A stretch of DNA of 55,492 nt from Chitinophagaceae bacterium (GCA_004322015.1 SCQT01000068.1:1-55492), one strand, 5' to 3'. Shown: positions 7,918-18,900, numbered from the stretch's first letter. Made by a program: numbers and translations. Notes: generated from the letters alone by a model not told the origin.

Positions 7918-9087
7918 TTGGTTTTAGTAAAATTCTTTGCTATCAAAACGATTAAAGGCATCACATGGAATCACAGCAGGGCTTTTCCACCCTTAGTGGC
8001 CGCTTCGCAGCGATATGAAGAGCTTCATTCGGATATTAGAATTCATTGGGACAAACGGACGCTTGACGAATTCGGGCATAGGCCTGTGGATCAACTTATA
8101 AATGATTACGATTTAATTGTAATAGATCATCCCTGGGCCGGATTCTGCTTTAGCCGGAATATCGTTCTGGACATCAGAAGTCTTCTTTCATCAGCACAAT
8201 GGGACGACCTGGCAAAGAATTGCATTGGAGCCTCTTTTGAGAGTTATGTTTTTCAGAATAAACTTCTTGCCATCCCGATTGACATAGCTGCCCCTGCCCC
8301 CAGTTGGAGGCCCGATCTGATGGAGATTAATGATCTTCAGTTACCTGCTACCTGGAATGATTTAATTTCTTTAGCCGATAAAGAAATGGCCATTATGCCG
8401 GGGTTCGGACCCGATTTATTCTTAAACTGGATGATGTTGTTATATGCACTGGATGCGCATCCGTTCGAAAGTCATGAAATTATAGCTGAAAAGGAAAAGG
8501 CTATGGAGGCTATGGTCATGATGAAACGCCTTGCCGAATCAATGCCCGAAGAAATATTTAATTGGAATCCAATTATAGTGGCAGAGCTAATGACTCAGAA
8601 CGACAAGTATGCTTATTGTTGTTTTGCCTATAGTTATGGTAATTATTGCAGACCTTCCTTTGTAAATAAACCATTGAAGTATGGAAATCTGGTACAACTA
8701 CATGGTAAACAATTACGGAGTATTTTAGGCGGAACCGGAATTTCTATTTCTGCAGGTTGTAAAGATATTGAATTGGCTCTCGACTTTTCTCTTTATTGTG
8801 CAAGCGCACAGGTTCAATCTAATATATATACTTATGCCGGTGGACAACCTGTACGTAAGGAAGCCTGGCTTTCCAATGATTTAATAACATTTACAGGCGG
8901 ATTCTTTTCAGACAGTTTAACTGCACATGAAACTGCCCTGATACGGCCCCGCTATAGCGGATACGTGGCGTTGCAGGAAAAGGCCGGTATCCCGCTGCAA
9001 CAATTTATTAAAGGAGAATTATCAGCGGATAGCGCATGGGAAATCATTGGGAAATCATATCGCAAAAATCAATCATTGAAAAGTTAA
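7918..9087 (+). CDS. Orphan solute-binding-like protein without signal peptide
   Basis: About 389 residues resembling sugar-binding proteins of ABC importers (family 1 extracellular solute-binding fold): KGITWNHSRAFPPLVAASQR at the start, DYDLIVIDHPWAG, LPATWNDLISLADK, and a C-terminal hinge region with YTYAGGQPVRKEAW. It has no signal peptide or lipobox, and no ABC permease or ATPase accompanies it. The conserved N-terminus begins almost at once, so a missing leader is unlikely to reflect a bad start. The only usable start in frame is TTG at 7918, 4 nt after the SDR stop; the ATG overlapping that stop is out of frame. It probably stays in the cytosol. Its job is unknown: ligand-binding chaperone, sensor partner or an enzyme are all possible. 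Confidence 0.7.
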   Translation: MVLVKFFAIKTIKGITWNHSRAFPPLVAASQRYEELHSDIRIHWDKRTLDEFGHRPVDQLINDYDLIVIDHPWAGFCFSRNIVLDIRSLLSSAQWDDLAKNCIGASFESYVFQNKLLAIPIDIAAPAPSWRPDLMEINDLQLPATWNDLISLADKEMAIMPGFGPDLFLNWMMLLYALDAHPFESHEIIAEKEKAMEAMVMMKRLAESMPEEIFNWNPIIVAELMTQNDKYAYCCFAYSYGNYCRPSFVNKPLKYGNLVQLHGKQLRSILGGTGISISAGCKDIELALDFSLYCASAQVQSNIYTYAGGQPVRKEAWLSNDLITFTGGFFSDSLTAHETALIRPRYSGYVALQEKAGIPLQQFIKGELSADSAWEIIGKSYRKNQSLKS

Positions 9088-9118
9088 ATGTCTTTAAGCT
9101 ATCCATAAAAAATTAACT

Positions 9119-9967
9119 ATGGAGAAAAACGAAATAAGATATTCCTGCGCAGATTTCACCTTTCCGCTCCTTTCTCACGATAAGGCACTTAAATTGATTA
9201 AACTATTGGGAATTAATGCCGTGGACTTGGGAATTTTTGAAGACCGTTCACATCTTTTCCCAAGTTACATTACAGAAGATCCCGTTAGTAAAGGAAAGCA
9301 ACTATCTCAACAACTAAGAAGGATTGGGCTGGAGGCTGCCGACGTGTTTTTACAGACCGGTGCAGAACCCCGTATAGCCGCTGCTAATAACCCTGACCTG
9401 TCAGTCCGGGTTAAGAATCGGGAGATATTTATGAAGATGCTGGATTTTGCAAATACTGTCGGATGCGGCCATATAACAGGTTTACCCGGGGTAATTCATG
9501 ATGGAGAAGATTCCCGGAATGATTGGCAACGGGCCTGTGAGGAAACTTGCTGGCGCATCGAAAAAGCCAAAACTGCCGATATAGTTTATGCTGTTGAAGC
9601 GCATGTCGGGTCCATTTTACCGGACGCAGAAAAGACCTTACGATTTATCAACGATTGTCCGGATCTTACCCTGACACTGGATTACGGACATTTTATATAC
9701 CAGGGGCAGACCAATGAATCAGTTCACCCACTGATACCGTATGCCTCTCACTTTCACGCGAGGGGAGGCGCTAAAGGAAAACTTCAAACGATAGTGAGAG
9801 AAAATGAAATAGATTTTAAAACTATTCTGTCACGGTTCGGGGAAATTGGGTATTCAGGTTTCATTTGTATGGAATACGTTTATCAGGATTGGGAAGGATG
9901 TAACAGAACTGACAATATATCGGAAACGATTTTGCTGCATGAGCTATTAAAGAAGATAGGGCATTGA
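9119..9967 (+). CDS. Sugar phosphate isomerase/epimerase-like TIM barrel
   Basis: A 282-residue xylose-isomerase-like TIM barrel (AP-endonuclease-2 superfamily). The metal-binding residues are recognisable at barrel strand ends: Glu in AVEAHVGS, Asp-His in LDYGHF, His in HFHARGG, and Glu in ICMEYVY. Such proteins isomerise or epimerise keto-sugars, or act on myo-inositol or hydroxypyruvate derivatives. It has no signal peptide. It follows the solute-binding-like gene by 31 bp and is the last cytosolic enzyme before the secreted glycosidases. Exact substrate cannot be inferred. Confidence 0.8.
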   Translation: MEKNEIRYSCADFTFPLLSHDKALKLIKLLGINAVDLGIFEDRSHLFPSYITEDPVSKGKQLSQQLRRIGLEAADVFLQTGAEPRIAAANNPDLSVRVKNREIFMKMLDFANTVGCGHITGLPGVIHDGEDSRNDWQRACEETCWRIEKAKTADIVYAVEAHVGSILPDAEKTLRFINDCPDLTLTLDYGHFIYQGQTNESVHPLIPYASHFHARGGAKGKLQTIVRENEIDFKTILSRFGEIGYSGFICMEYVYQDWEGCNRTDNISETILLHELLKKIGH

Positions 9968-10014
9968 TAGCGCTTCCATGATCACATCTTTTCAACGAAG
10001 AATATAGCTTAAAA

Positions 10015-12894
10015 ATGGACAGAAGAAATTTTTTAATTGGAGGAACTTTAACAGCATCCGGATTGGTACTGGCCAACTATTTACCTTCCCATGCGCAGGA
10101 TTTTCTATTGAAAGAAAGGGAATTTAAAGAAAATGCTTTGTATGAAATTTTCAAGAGCCCCGGCGTTCAATACAGGCCCTTTTTCCGGTGGTGGTGGAAT
10201 GGCGATAAAATCGAGAAGAAAGAAATAGTTAGGGAATTACGATTATTAAAAGCTGCCGGGATCGGGGGAGTGGAAATATATCCGATCGGGTTCCCGTTCC
10301 CCAATATGACGGATGATTTGGGGATCCCATCGCTGAAATGGCTGAGCGATGACTGGCTCAATATGTTGCAGTTTGCATTTGAAGAAGCAGCATCACTGAA
10401 TATGGACTGTTCTTTAATTGCAGATACAGGATTTCCTTTTGGCGGAGAATTTCTGGAAGAAGAAGACCGTACTCAGGTAGTCGTGATCGGAGTTAAGAAA
10501 ATGAAAGGGCCTTTGAATACGGAATTTTCTCTTTTTGATCTGTATAAGGAAGCTGACCCTGAAATTTATTACCCCTATAGTGGGCGTACTATGGAAATGC
10601 TTTCGGTAAAACTCATACCGGATCCGCTGGATGATATGCGCAGTGTAGTGGATCTTTCGGAACAAATCAAAACAGGTTTTATAAACGTCTCCATACCCGA
10701 AGGGCAATTTGCTTTATATGCGCTTGTCAAGGTAGAGGGTTTTGAGGAAGTCCTTTTTGGCGCGCCCGGAGGAGCCGGGCCGGTGCTCAATCATTTCAGT
10801 AAAAATGCAGTACAGAAATATCTCGACAGACTTTCGGGAAAAATCGAAAAGAAAATAAATCAGCTTCCTTCTAATTTCAAATCCTTTTTCGTGGATAGCC
10901 TGGAGCTGCAAGGTGCGAATTGGACGAGTGATATGCGTGATGAATTTCAGAAAAGGAGAGGCTATGATATTTTTCCCTATCTCCCTTTTATTCTTTTTAA
11001 AATAGGACGCATGGGAAATCTGATTGATCCTGATTATACGGTTCAAACAGGGGATGAATTAACAAAGACACTTACTCGTATGAGATATGATTGGGCATTG
11101 ACAAATGCGGAAGTATTCCGTGAGCGCTTCGTGGATGCCTTCGTTCAGTGGTGCAGGGATAATAAAATAAAATCCAGGGTACAGGCTTACGGGAGAGGAT
11201 ATTTTTTATTGGAGGGTAGTTTCCCGGTTGATATTCCGGAATGCGAGACCTGGGTCAAATATGGCATAGGCAAGGACATTCCCGAAGATGAATTTACCAG
11301 ATGGCCCTGGCAGCTTGGGCAGGGGAACACTATGATCAATAAATACGTTTCTTCCGCAGCACATCTGAAGGACAAACGAATGATCAGCTCGGAGGAATTG
11401 ACCAACATTGGTATGGTATTTAATGAGTCTTTTGAAATATTCAAAATTGCGGGAGACCAAAGCACTATTTCAGGGGTTACCCGGCCGGTTTTTCATGGAT
11501 TCAATTATTCCCCTCCTGAAGCGCCTTTTCCCGGATGGATTGTATGGGGCGGATATTTTAATGACAAAAACACGGTATGGCCTTATTTCAATCTGTATGT
11601 CGAATACCGGGCGCGGATTACCGCACTATTGCAACAGGGTACGATGTATGCCGATATCGCTTTGCTGGCACCCATCCCCGACATGTGGGGACTGTTTGGC
11701 GCGCAAAATGAACCTTTCCCGACCGTGGTGTGGCCCAACTATCAGATGCTGATATGGGAATCTATCCACCAGAATGGTAATGGGTGCGATTATGTTTCCG
11801 AACAGGTTATCAAAGACGCCGTGATGCAACACGGCCTGATGCATTACGGCAGCCGGAGATATAAAACTATCTTTTTAATTGAAGTGCGCGGCATTCATCC
11901 GGATACGATGAAAAAATTATATGATTTTGTTTCTCGTGGCGGAAGAATATTTTGTATTGAGGACTATCCGGATCATTATCCGGGATGGTATAAACATACT
12001 GAAAAAGATGAAGAAGTCAAGTCGTGGGTAGAAAAGATGAAGCGTTTTACAGACCGCTTTATTCTAATTAACAAACCTGACCATGATTTTTGTACCTGGA
12101 TAGGGAGTGTTCAGGAAAAGTATAAGTTACCCTCGTATGTGAAGATTGATGAACCATGCAGATATATTACGCAGGTAAGATATCAAATGCCAGGAGCTAC
12201 AGAAGTGTTCTTTTTTATTAACTCGAGTGACAGTCATGATTATACGTTAAAGGCGGCTTTCAATTCGGCTATTGTAAGAGGGAAGCAAGCGTGGCTTTGG
12301 GATGCAGTAACGGGGGAACGTTTTAAACTTCGGATGAACGATAATAGATTAAGTCTGCCATTAGGGCCTGCCACTTCCGCTATTATTGTATTTAATAAAG
12401 ATCAGGAGGGAAATTATTTTGAGCCAATTCCACTGGGCGGCGATACTAACGCCACTACTATAGATAATACCTGGCATGTGCAGTTTCAACATTATGATGG
12501 ACATACAGAAGACATTAAGATGGAAGTATTATCTGACTTGAAAGACATCCCTCAATATTCACACTTTGCGGGTACGGTTAAATATAAAAGCACATTCTCA
12601 ATGGATGAACGGCGGAAGATCGAATTTCTCAATTTAGGGAAAGTCTATGGTATTTCTATAGTGAGGATTAATGGTAAAGAAGCCGGTATAAAATGGTCCG
12701 GCCATCGAATATATCCTATCAAAGATTTTGTACAGCAAGGAAATAACACAATAGAGATCTGGGTGGTGACCGTAATGCTGAATTATATGAAAGCTTTGAC
12801 AGATAATAAGATTGCCCAATACTGGACGAATGAAGGCGCTAAAAACCAACCCTTACAATCATTGGGGCTTGCGGGGCCGGTTAGCATTTATTAA
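10015..12894 (+). CDS. Secreted GH106-like alpha-L-rhamnosidase
   Basis: A 959-residue exported hydrolase. The N-terminus MDRRNFLIGGTLTASG carries a twin-arginine-like RRNFL motif and a cleavage site after SHA. The GH106-type start YRPFFRWWWNGDKI and the helix-strand GIGGVEIYP follow. Middle motifs include FFVDSLELQGANWT...FQKRRGYD and SSEELTNIGMVF, and TRPVFHGFNYSPPEAPFP resembles the family's catalytic (alpha/beta)8 region. The C-terminal ~150 residues form a galactose-binding-like beta-sandwich. The family removes terminal alpha-L-rhamnose from plant glycans, including complex pectins, by inversion. The acidic residues in DSLE and SEE are the likely catalytic candidates. Specificity here is inferred from family only. 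Confidence 0.78.
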   Translation: MDRRNFLIGGTLTASGLVLANYLPSHAQDFLLKEREFKENALYEIFKSPGVQYRPFFRWWWNGDKIEKKEIVRELRLLKAAGIGGVEIYPIGFPFPNMTDDLGIPSLKWLSDDWLNMLQFAFEEAASLNMDCSLIADTGFPFGGEFLEEEDRTQVVVIGVKKMKGPLNTEFSLFDLYKEADPEIYYPYSGRTMEMLSVKLIPDPLDDMRSVVDLSEQIKTGFINVSIPEGQFALYALVKVEGFEEVLFGAPGGAGPVLNHFSKNAVQKYLDRLSGKIEKKINQLPSNFKSFFVDSLELQGANWTSDMRDEFQKRRGYDIFPYLPFILFKIGRMGNLIDPDYTVQTGDELTKTLTRMRYDWALTNAEVFRERFVDAFVQWCRDNKIKSRVQAYGRGYFLLEGSFPVDIPECETWVKYGIGKDIPEDEFTRWPWQLGQGNTMINKYVSSAAHLKDKRMISSEELTNIGMVFNESFEIFKIAGDQSTISGVTRPVFHGFNYSPPEAPFPGWIVWGGYFNDKNTVWPYFNLYVEYRARITALLQQGTMYADIALLAPIPDMWGLFGAQNEPFPTVVWPNYQMLIWESIHQNGNGCDYVSEQVIKDAVMQHGLMHYGSRRYKTIFLIEVRGIHPDTMKKLYDFVSRGGRIFCIEDYPDHYPGWYKHTEKDEEVKSWVEKMKRFTDRFILINKPDHDFCTWIGSVQEKYKLPSYVKIDEPCRYITQVRYQMPGATEVFFFINSSDSHDYTLKAAFNSAIVRGKQAWLWDAVTGERFKLRMNDNRLSLPLGPATSAIIVFNKDQEGNYFEPIPLGGDTNATTIDNTWHVQFQHYDGHTEDIKMEVLSDLKDIPQYSHFAGTVKYKSTFSMDERRKIEFLNLGKVYGISIVRINGKEAGIKWSGHRIYPIKDFVQQGNNTIEIWVVTVMLNYMKALTDNKIAQYWTNEGAKNQPLQSLGLAGPVSIY

Positions 12895-12981
12895 GGACTT
12901 AGTTGATCTGAATGAGGGCTGTGATTCCATTATCTATATTAAAAATATCATATAACCCCTTTAATTAAAGCGAGAAACAGG

Positions 12982-15234
12982 ATGCGGTTTAACAATAATA
13001 AGCAGCTATTTATTTGGCCTTTCAGATTAGTTATTTTGGGGTTGTTTCTGCCTTCTTATCTCCCTGCTCAACAAATTGATTCAGGTACGGTAACTCTCAT
13101 AAAGAATCGGATAATAGAGCTCGAATCAACAGGTTACCCCGTGCCTGACAGTGTACAAAAGATGTTGCGGTCAATGAATCCTGACGGTGGTTGGGACGGA
13201 ATTGATTATAAGAGTGTGGGAGTATCTCCATGGCCGCCTTTGAACCATTTAGGGAACTATGTTTTGCCTTTGGCAAAAGCATTCGCAAACCCGCAGTCGC
13301 CCGATTATCGAAGCAGTGAATTAGCAAAAGCCATTCACAAATCCCTTGATTTTTGGTTAATCCACAATTTCACTACTCAGAATTGGTGGGAGCCTGATAT
13401 CGGTATCCCGATGACTTTATGTAATATCTTTATTTTGATGGGCAATGAAATCACTTATGATGAATTTCTACGAGGATTAAATCAGATGAGGGGCAGTTAT
13501 ATTACACAAACAGGGCAAAATAAGATTTGGAGGGCCGGGATCCAACTCGAAATAGGTCTGATCTCATATAAAAGAGGAGTTAATAATCTGATTGGAGCAC
13601 CTCAACTTCAGGGTCAGGTCAGAATTTCAGCCAGGAATAACAGTAATGTGTTGCTAATGGATGCATCCAGGTTAATCAGGCTGGCAGCCGATACACTAAA
13701 GGCTGGTCTGTTAGTTCAACCGGGAGAAGGAATACAACCCGACTGGAGCTTTCATCAGCATGGTGATCAGCTTCAATTCGGGAACTATGGTTTAGACTAT
13801 GCCTGCAGTGAGGCAGAGTGGGCCTATATACTAAGTGGTACACCCTTTCAATACCCGGAAGAAAAGATATCCATACTAAGGCGCTTTATATTAAATGGAT
13901 TAAGCAGGGTAGTCTGGAAAGATAGAATGGATATTAACGGTTTAGGACGCCATGCAGTTTATCCGAACTTTCAGCTTTATTGTGGCAAAAGACTTCTGCA
14001 ATTATTGCAATTAATGACTAAGGCGGATCCGTCACATGCTTCAGAGTACCAGGAGGTAATTGGATTCAATAAAGGAGAATCTTCACAACCAAGGTTTTTA
14101 AAAGGGAATAATTATTACTGGCGGTCTGCTTTAATGGTTAGCCGCTTTATAGATAATTATATGTCAGTCAGAATGTGTTCCAAAGCCATTCAAAGCACAG
14201 AATCGGGAATAGGAGAGAATTTACTAGGGGCTCACTTGTCAGATGGAGCAACATTTATATATCAGTATGGGAATGAGTATAAAGATATTTTCCCTGTTTG
14301 GGATTGGCACAGAATTCCGGGAGTAACAAGTTATGGTGACAAGGAGCTACCAAAAATCGGGTGGGATGGGTTACATAATGAGGATAATTTTGTGGGTGGT
14401 ATGTCCGACTCATTGTTTGGTATTGCAGGAATGTTTTTTAAACGGGACGGGCTCCAGGCACATAAAGCATGGTTCTTCGGACCTGATGGACTGATTTGCT
14501 TAGGCGCCGGTGTTACCAGTCATCAGGATTATAAAGTTTTGACGACGATTAATCAGAACTTGTATGCGGGACCCATTACTGTCAAGAAAGGAGGGGCCAC
14601 AACAAAGCTTTCTGCGGGGAAATCCATAAATGGGTATAATATAAAATGGGTGTATCAAAATGGCGAGGGGTATTTATTTCTGCAGAAGGAAAATGTATTT
14701 GTTGAAGCAATTAAGCAAAAGGGAAATTGGCAACGCATTCACGAAACAAGTAGTTCAAAAGAGATACAAAAAGATGTTTTCAATCTATGGATTGATCATG
14801 GATCCACACCTCTTAACTCCACCTATGCATATATGATATTACCCGTGAAAAATGAAAAAGCGCTCAATAGTTTTGCAGTAAATCCTGCAGTCAGGATCAT
14901 ACAAAATTCATCATCCCTGCAAGTTGTAGAGTTCACAAGAGAAAAACTATTGCAGATGATTTTTTATCGGGCTGATTCTTTAAAATTAAATAATTTCACA
15001 ATTTCAGTTGACGCCGCATGTTTTCTTATGATTGTGCAGAATCGTTCGACTTTAAAAGTTACCGTTTCTGTGCCGCCTGAACTTTCCAATACTGTGCATT
15101 TAATTATAAGCGGTCATTATAATGGTGAAGGCTGTGTCTATTACTCTCAAAAAAAACAAACTAAACTATCGTTCATTCTCCCCAATGATCCCTTTGCGGG
15201 GAAGAGTGAAAGTAAAATCTTATATCGTCAATAA
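12982..15234 (+). CDS. Polysaccharide lyase family 8-like uronate lyase
   Basis: A 750-residue exported lyase. The signal peptide ends near PAQQ (about 30). The alpha/alpha toroid carries the PL8 signature NWWEPDIGIP with N134. SFHQHGDQLQFGNYG gives H260 and Y269, nine residues apart exactly as in hyaluronate lyase (H399 and Y408 in the pneumococcal enzyme). R323 (GLGRHAV) and ENLLGAHLSDGATFIY (E412, N413), then WDWHRIPGVT, complete the site. PL8 enzymes cut bonds to 4-linked glucuronate by beta-elimination (hyaluronan, chondroitin, xanthan), leaving a 4,5-unsaturated uronate. A KdgF-like gene 24 bp downstream fits that product. Pairing with GH106 and GH28 is unusual, so the substrate is open. 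Confidence 0.85.
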   Translation: MRFNNNKQLFIWPFRLVILGLFLPSYLPAQQIDSGTVTLIKNRIIELESTGYPVPDSVQKMLRSMNPDGGWDGIDYKSVGVSPWPPLNHLGNYVLPLAKAFANPQSPDYRSSELAKAIHKSLDFWLIHNFTTQNWWEPDIGIPMTLCNIFILMGNEITYDEFLRGLNQMRGSYITQTGQNKIWRAGIQLEIGLISYKRGVNNLIGAPQLQGQVRISARNNSNVLLMDASRLIRLAADTLKAGLLVQPGEGIQPDWSFHQHGDQLQFGNYGLDYACSEAEWAYILSGTPFQYPEEKISILRRFILNGLSRVVWKDRMDINGLGRHAVYPNFQLYCGKRLLQLLQLMTKADPSHASEYQEVIGFNKGESSQPRFLKGNNYYWRSALMVSRFIDNYMSVRMCSKAIQSTESGIGENLLGAHLSDGATFIYQYGNEYKDIFPVWDWHRIPGVTSYGDKELPKIGWDGLHNEDNFVGGMSDSLFGIAGMFFKRDGLQAHKAWFFGPDGLICLGAGVTSHQDYKVLTTINQNLYAGPITVKKGGATTKLSAGKSINGYNIKWVYQNGEGYLFLQKENVFVEAIKQKGNWQRIHETSSSKEIQKDVFNLWIDHGSTPLNSTYAYMILPVKNEKALNSFAVNPAVRIIQNSSSLQVVEFTREKLLQMIFYRADSLKLNNFTISVDAACFLMIVQNRSTLKVTVSVPPELSNTVHLIISGHYNGEGCVYYSQKKQTKLSFILPNDPFAGKSESKILYRQ

Positions 15235-15258
15235 ATTATACCATAAAATCGGATTAAT

Positions 15259-15600
15259 ATGCCTGTATTCAGAAATGTCGGCAGTGAAGGTACACTGGTA
15301 AAAAAAGGAGTAAGGCGTAAGGTAGTGTACCTGGAAAACCTTATGACAGCCGTTATAGATTTTAGTGACGGACCGTGGATGGAACCTGATCCGTTCCATT
15401 CCCATATACAAGAACAGATATCTTATGTAGTTGATGGAGAAATCATATTCTTCTGCGAAAATGAACCCGACCAATATCTGAGAGCCGGGGACATGTTTTA
15501 TATCCCTTCAGGTAAAAAACACGCTATTCAATTGCTTTCCCCGCAAGCAAGATTAATAGATAATTTTTCACCGATTCGAAAAGATTTTCTGGATAAATAA
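15259..15600 (+). CDS. kdgF: KdgF-like cupin acting on unsaturated uronates
   Basis: A 113-residue single-domain cupin. KdgF converts 4,5-unsaturated galacturonate or glucuronate to the linear 5-keto-4-deoxyuronate. The family pattern is clear: GVRRKV (18-23), ENLM, the metal ligands H47 and H49 with Q53 in FHSHIQEQISYVVDGE, LRAGDMFYIP, H88, and the C-terminal LIDNFSPIRKDFL. It directly follows PL8, whose product it could process. It has no signal peptide, so it acts in the cytosol after import of the product. Confidence 0.85.
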   Translation: MPVFRNVGSEGTLVKKGVRRKVVYLENLMTAVIDFSDGPWMEPDPFHSHIQEQISYVVDGEIIFFCENEPDQYLRAGDMFYIPSGKKHAIQLLSPQARLIDNFSPIRKDFLDK

Positions 15601-15991
15601 TGTCATTGATTCCGGAAAGAGTTATAGTCAGGGTCTCGGCAGGTTAGTTGGACATTAATTTATTTGGAGAGTTTATACTATCTCACTTTTCTAACTGATC
15701 TTAATAAACTCCGGCGAAACAGTTGAGTCCCCTCATGTAATTTTTTTACTTATTCATAGCAGGCAGATGTTAGGAAGAATAAATCAACATCTATATACAG
15801 CCGGTTAATTTTATGTCAAAAAATATAAATGAAATAGCATTTTATGTATTCTCTCAGGATTCTATTATTATACTTTTACATCAGTAAGTATATTCTTTAA
15901 TTTCAATAAATTGCTATGATTCAAAAGTCCGTCACAGGGGACAGGTGATTTGTATGTCTTTGAATTTTCTAACAATTAAATTTCAAATAAA
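15601..15991 (+). promoter_or_regulatory. 391-bp leader before susC
   Basis: No gene is seen. The region probably holds a second promoter for the susC-to-GH28 block. An inverted repeat TATACTT/AAGTATA (15869-15875 and 15886-15892, 10-nt spacer) lies about 100 bp before the ATG. The string ATACTTTT inside it also occurs in the repeat upstream of the dehydratase operon. Near the end, ATTCAAA and TTTGAAT with inner GTCC/GGAC (about 15918-15965) could fold as a leader hairpin. No exact TAnnTTTG with a good -33 was found. Confidence 0.4.
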
Positions 15992-18900
15992 ATGAAGAAG
16001 AAATTATTTTTAATGCTCTCTTGCTTATTATGTATTTGTTTCAGCGTACGGGCACAAATTTCTGTCTATGGTAGGGTCACTGATGTTAATGGACATGCCT
16101 TAGTTGGAGCAACAGTGGCTGTTGAAGCAACCTCTATTGGTACAATTACTGATGCAAATGGTAAGTTCGTTCTCAATGGAGTGCCTTCTGCCAGTTCGGT
16201 ATTGGCCTTCAGCTTTATAGGATTCACCACGCAGGAGATAAGGGTGGGAGACAGGACCCAATTCAATATCAGCCTGACTACGTCACAGGCATCCATGGAT
16301 ACTATAGTGGCGATAGGGTATGGTATTGCCAGGAAGGCAGCATTTACAGGAGCTGCTACAACAGTAAAATCGAATATTATATCTACCGAGTCTAACTCTA
16401 CGGTGACCAGTGCTTTGGAAGGCGTAGTGCCGGGGTTACAGGTATCATCGGTAGATGGTCAGCCCGGGTTGGATATGGGCATACGATTACGCGGTGTCAG
16501 TTCAACCAGCCAAAATAGTTCCAATGCCTTGATTGTAATTGATGGTGTTCCGCAGTTGTATCCAAATGCGCTTGCCGCCATTAACCCGGATGATATTCAA
16601 AGTATCACCATTTTAAAAGATGCCTCCGCTACTGCTATATATGGTTCCCGTGGTGCAAACGGGGTGATATTGGTTACCACAAAAAGAGGTAAAGAAGAAA
16701 AAGCAAAGATTACTTTAGATACCCGGATGGGATTTAACTATCTGCCAAAAAATATACGCCCGAATTTAATGGAAAGCGCCAAAGATTATTATGAATTTGC
16801 ATGGCAGTCTATTTACAACTCCGTCAGGTATGGCGTTAATGGGACCAGTTCAACCGGGGGCACTTTTAGTACTAATGTTCAAAATCCAAATATGTCAGAT
16901 GCTGCTGCAGGGTTGTTTGCGAGCGAACATTTGTTTGACTATAACGGTAGTGGTACTGCACCAGGTAATTTTGGAGAAAATGCTCTCGGCAACTGGATGT
17001 TATATTCCGTTCCCGGTGCGATTTATACTCCCACCGGATCGGGTACTACTGCAAGTGCTACCATGACTGGAGCATATCTTGTAAATCCCGATGGGAAATT
17101 GAACCCCCAGGCGCAATTACTTTTCCCTGCCGGTTCGTATTCGAATTATTTTTTTAATAAGCCATTTAGCCAGCAAACTAATTTATCCGCCAGTGGCGGA
17201 ACGGACAAGATTGATTACTTTATATCGGGGGGAGTGCTCACCGACCCATCCTATATAACCGGATCTTCATTCAGTCGTTATAATGTGCGTGTTAATGTGA
17301 ATGCTCAATTGACAAGTTGGCTGAAAGTTGGTGATAACACAAGCTTCGACTACCGAAATACCGAAAGTCAGGCCACCAGGTACGGACGTAACCCGGGAAC
17401 TGTTTCTCAAAATGTTTTCGATTGGGTGGATAACGGGAATCCTTTGGTTTCTCTTTTCGCCAGAGACAAGAGTGGAAACATAATAAAAAATCCGGACGGT
17501 ACCAATAAGGTGGTTTCGCAAGCTAATATGAGCTATTCACCGTTAGGCCCGACTTCTTTTCAAAACAATCCCTATGACCTGCCATTACTACTGAAAAGTG
17601 ATATCAATAATAATAAATCATACGACATAAATATGGTCGGATATGGCACTATAACTTTCTTGAAAGATTTTAGTTTTACCGGTAACCTGTCTTATCAAAG
17701 ATTCTCTGATCAGCTTATGAGATATGGTAATATGTTGACCGGCCAGTCGCAGAATGTGGGAGCATTAGGATTATATGACAATAATACTAACGTAATAGAT
17801 GCGCAACAACTGTTAAATTGGAATAAAGATTTTGGAAAAAACTCAGTCACTGCAATGGCGGGGCATGAATATTATCAAATGTGGAATCAGAGTTTAGCCT
17901 ACACTTCGGCCTATTCTCTTATTAATGACTTTACGGGATCAGGGAATTTCACCAGTCGCTATAATACAGGTCGTGCGCCTTTTGGATCTCCCGGAGCAGG
18001 CGGAGATAGGGTGGCTATGGAAAGTTATTTTGGAAGAGTAGGTTATAATTATGCCGGTAAATACTTCTTTGACGGTTCTGTGAGGAGAGACGGATCTTCA
18101 AAATTCCGCTATAATGACGAACGGTGGGGAACATTCTGGTCGGCTGGCTTAGGATGGGACATTGCTGCAGAGAATTTTATGCAATCTGCATCAACCTGGT
18201 TAAATGATCTGAAGCTAAGGGCCAGTTATGGCGTAATTGGTAACGAAAGCGGGATCAGTAATTACTCCGGATATCAAATCTGGGGCTTCGGTGCAAATTA
18301 CCAAACATCCGGTAATGGGACCGGTGTTCCAGCCAGCTTTAATTTGACACAGGGGGCTGTTCCTAATACTGCTTTAACATGGGAAAATACCCACACTTTC
18401 GATGCCGGTGTCGACTTTTCTCTCTGGAGTAACAGGGTTAACGGTTCAATTGATTATTACAATAAGAATACTGTCAACTCAGTTTTCTCAGAGCCGCTCG
18501 CTATATCACTGGGTCAATCTTCGATAATACGGAATAATGCCCACTTAGCAAATCGCGGCTATGAAGTTGACTTAAACGTGGACATTATTCGCAATAAAAA
18601 TTTTAGGTGGAACGTGGGTTTGACCGGTACGCATTACAGAACGATCTTGTTAAGTGTTCCTACCGGAGTTGGGGTACCTTCGCTTGACGGAAAGTTCACA
18701 GGAGCTATAGATGGTTGGGCGGCAAATGGTGGTGGATCCACGGGCGCTCAGACTGTATATTTAAGAGGTGCAGGTATGGATTATTATAACCTTTATCTGT
18801 TTAAATATGATGGAGTAGATCAGAGTACCGGGCTTCCATTGTTCCAGCATACAGTCACGCAACAGGACCATGACAAAAATATGTTTACTAAGGATGCCGT

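Noticed and set aside
7913-7930. ATG overlapping the SDR stop as start of the solute-binding-like gene
   Set aside because: It is in another frame and reaches a stop after four codons; TTG at 7918 is the only start close to the conserved N-terminus.
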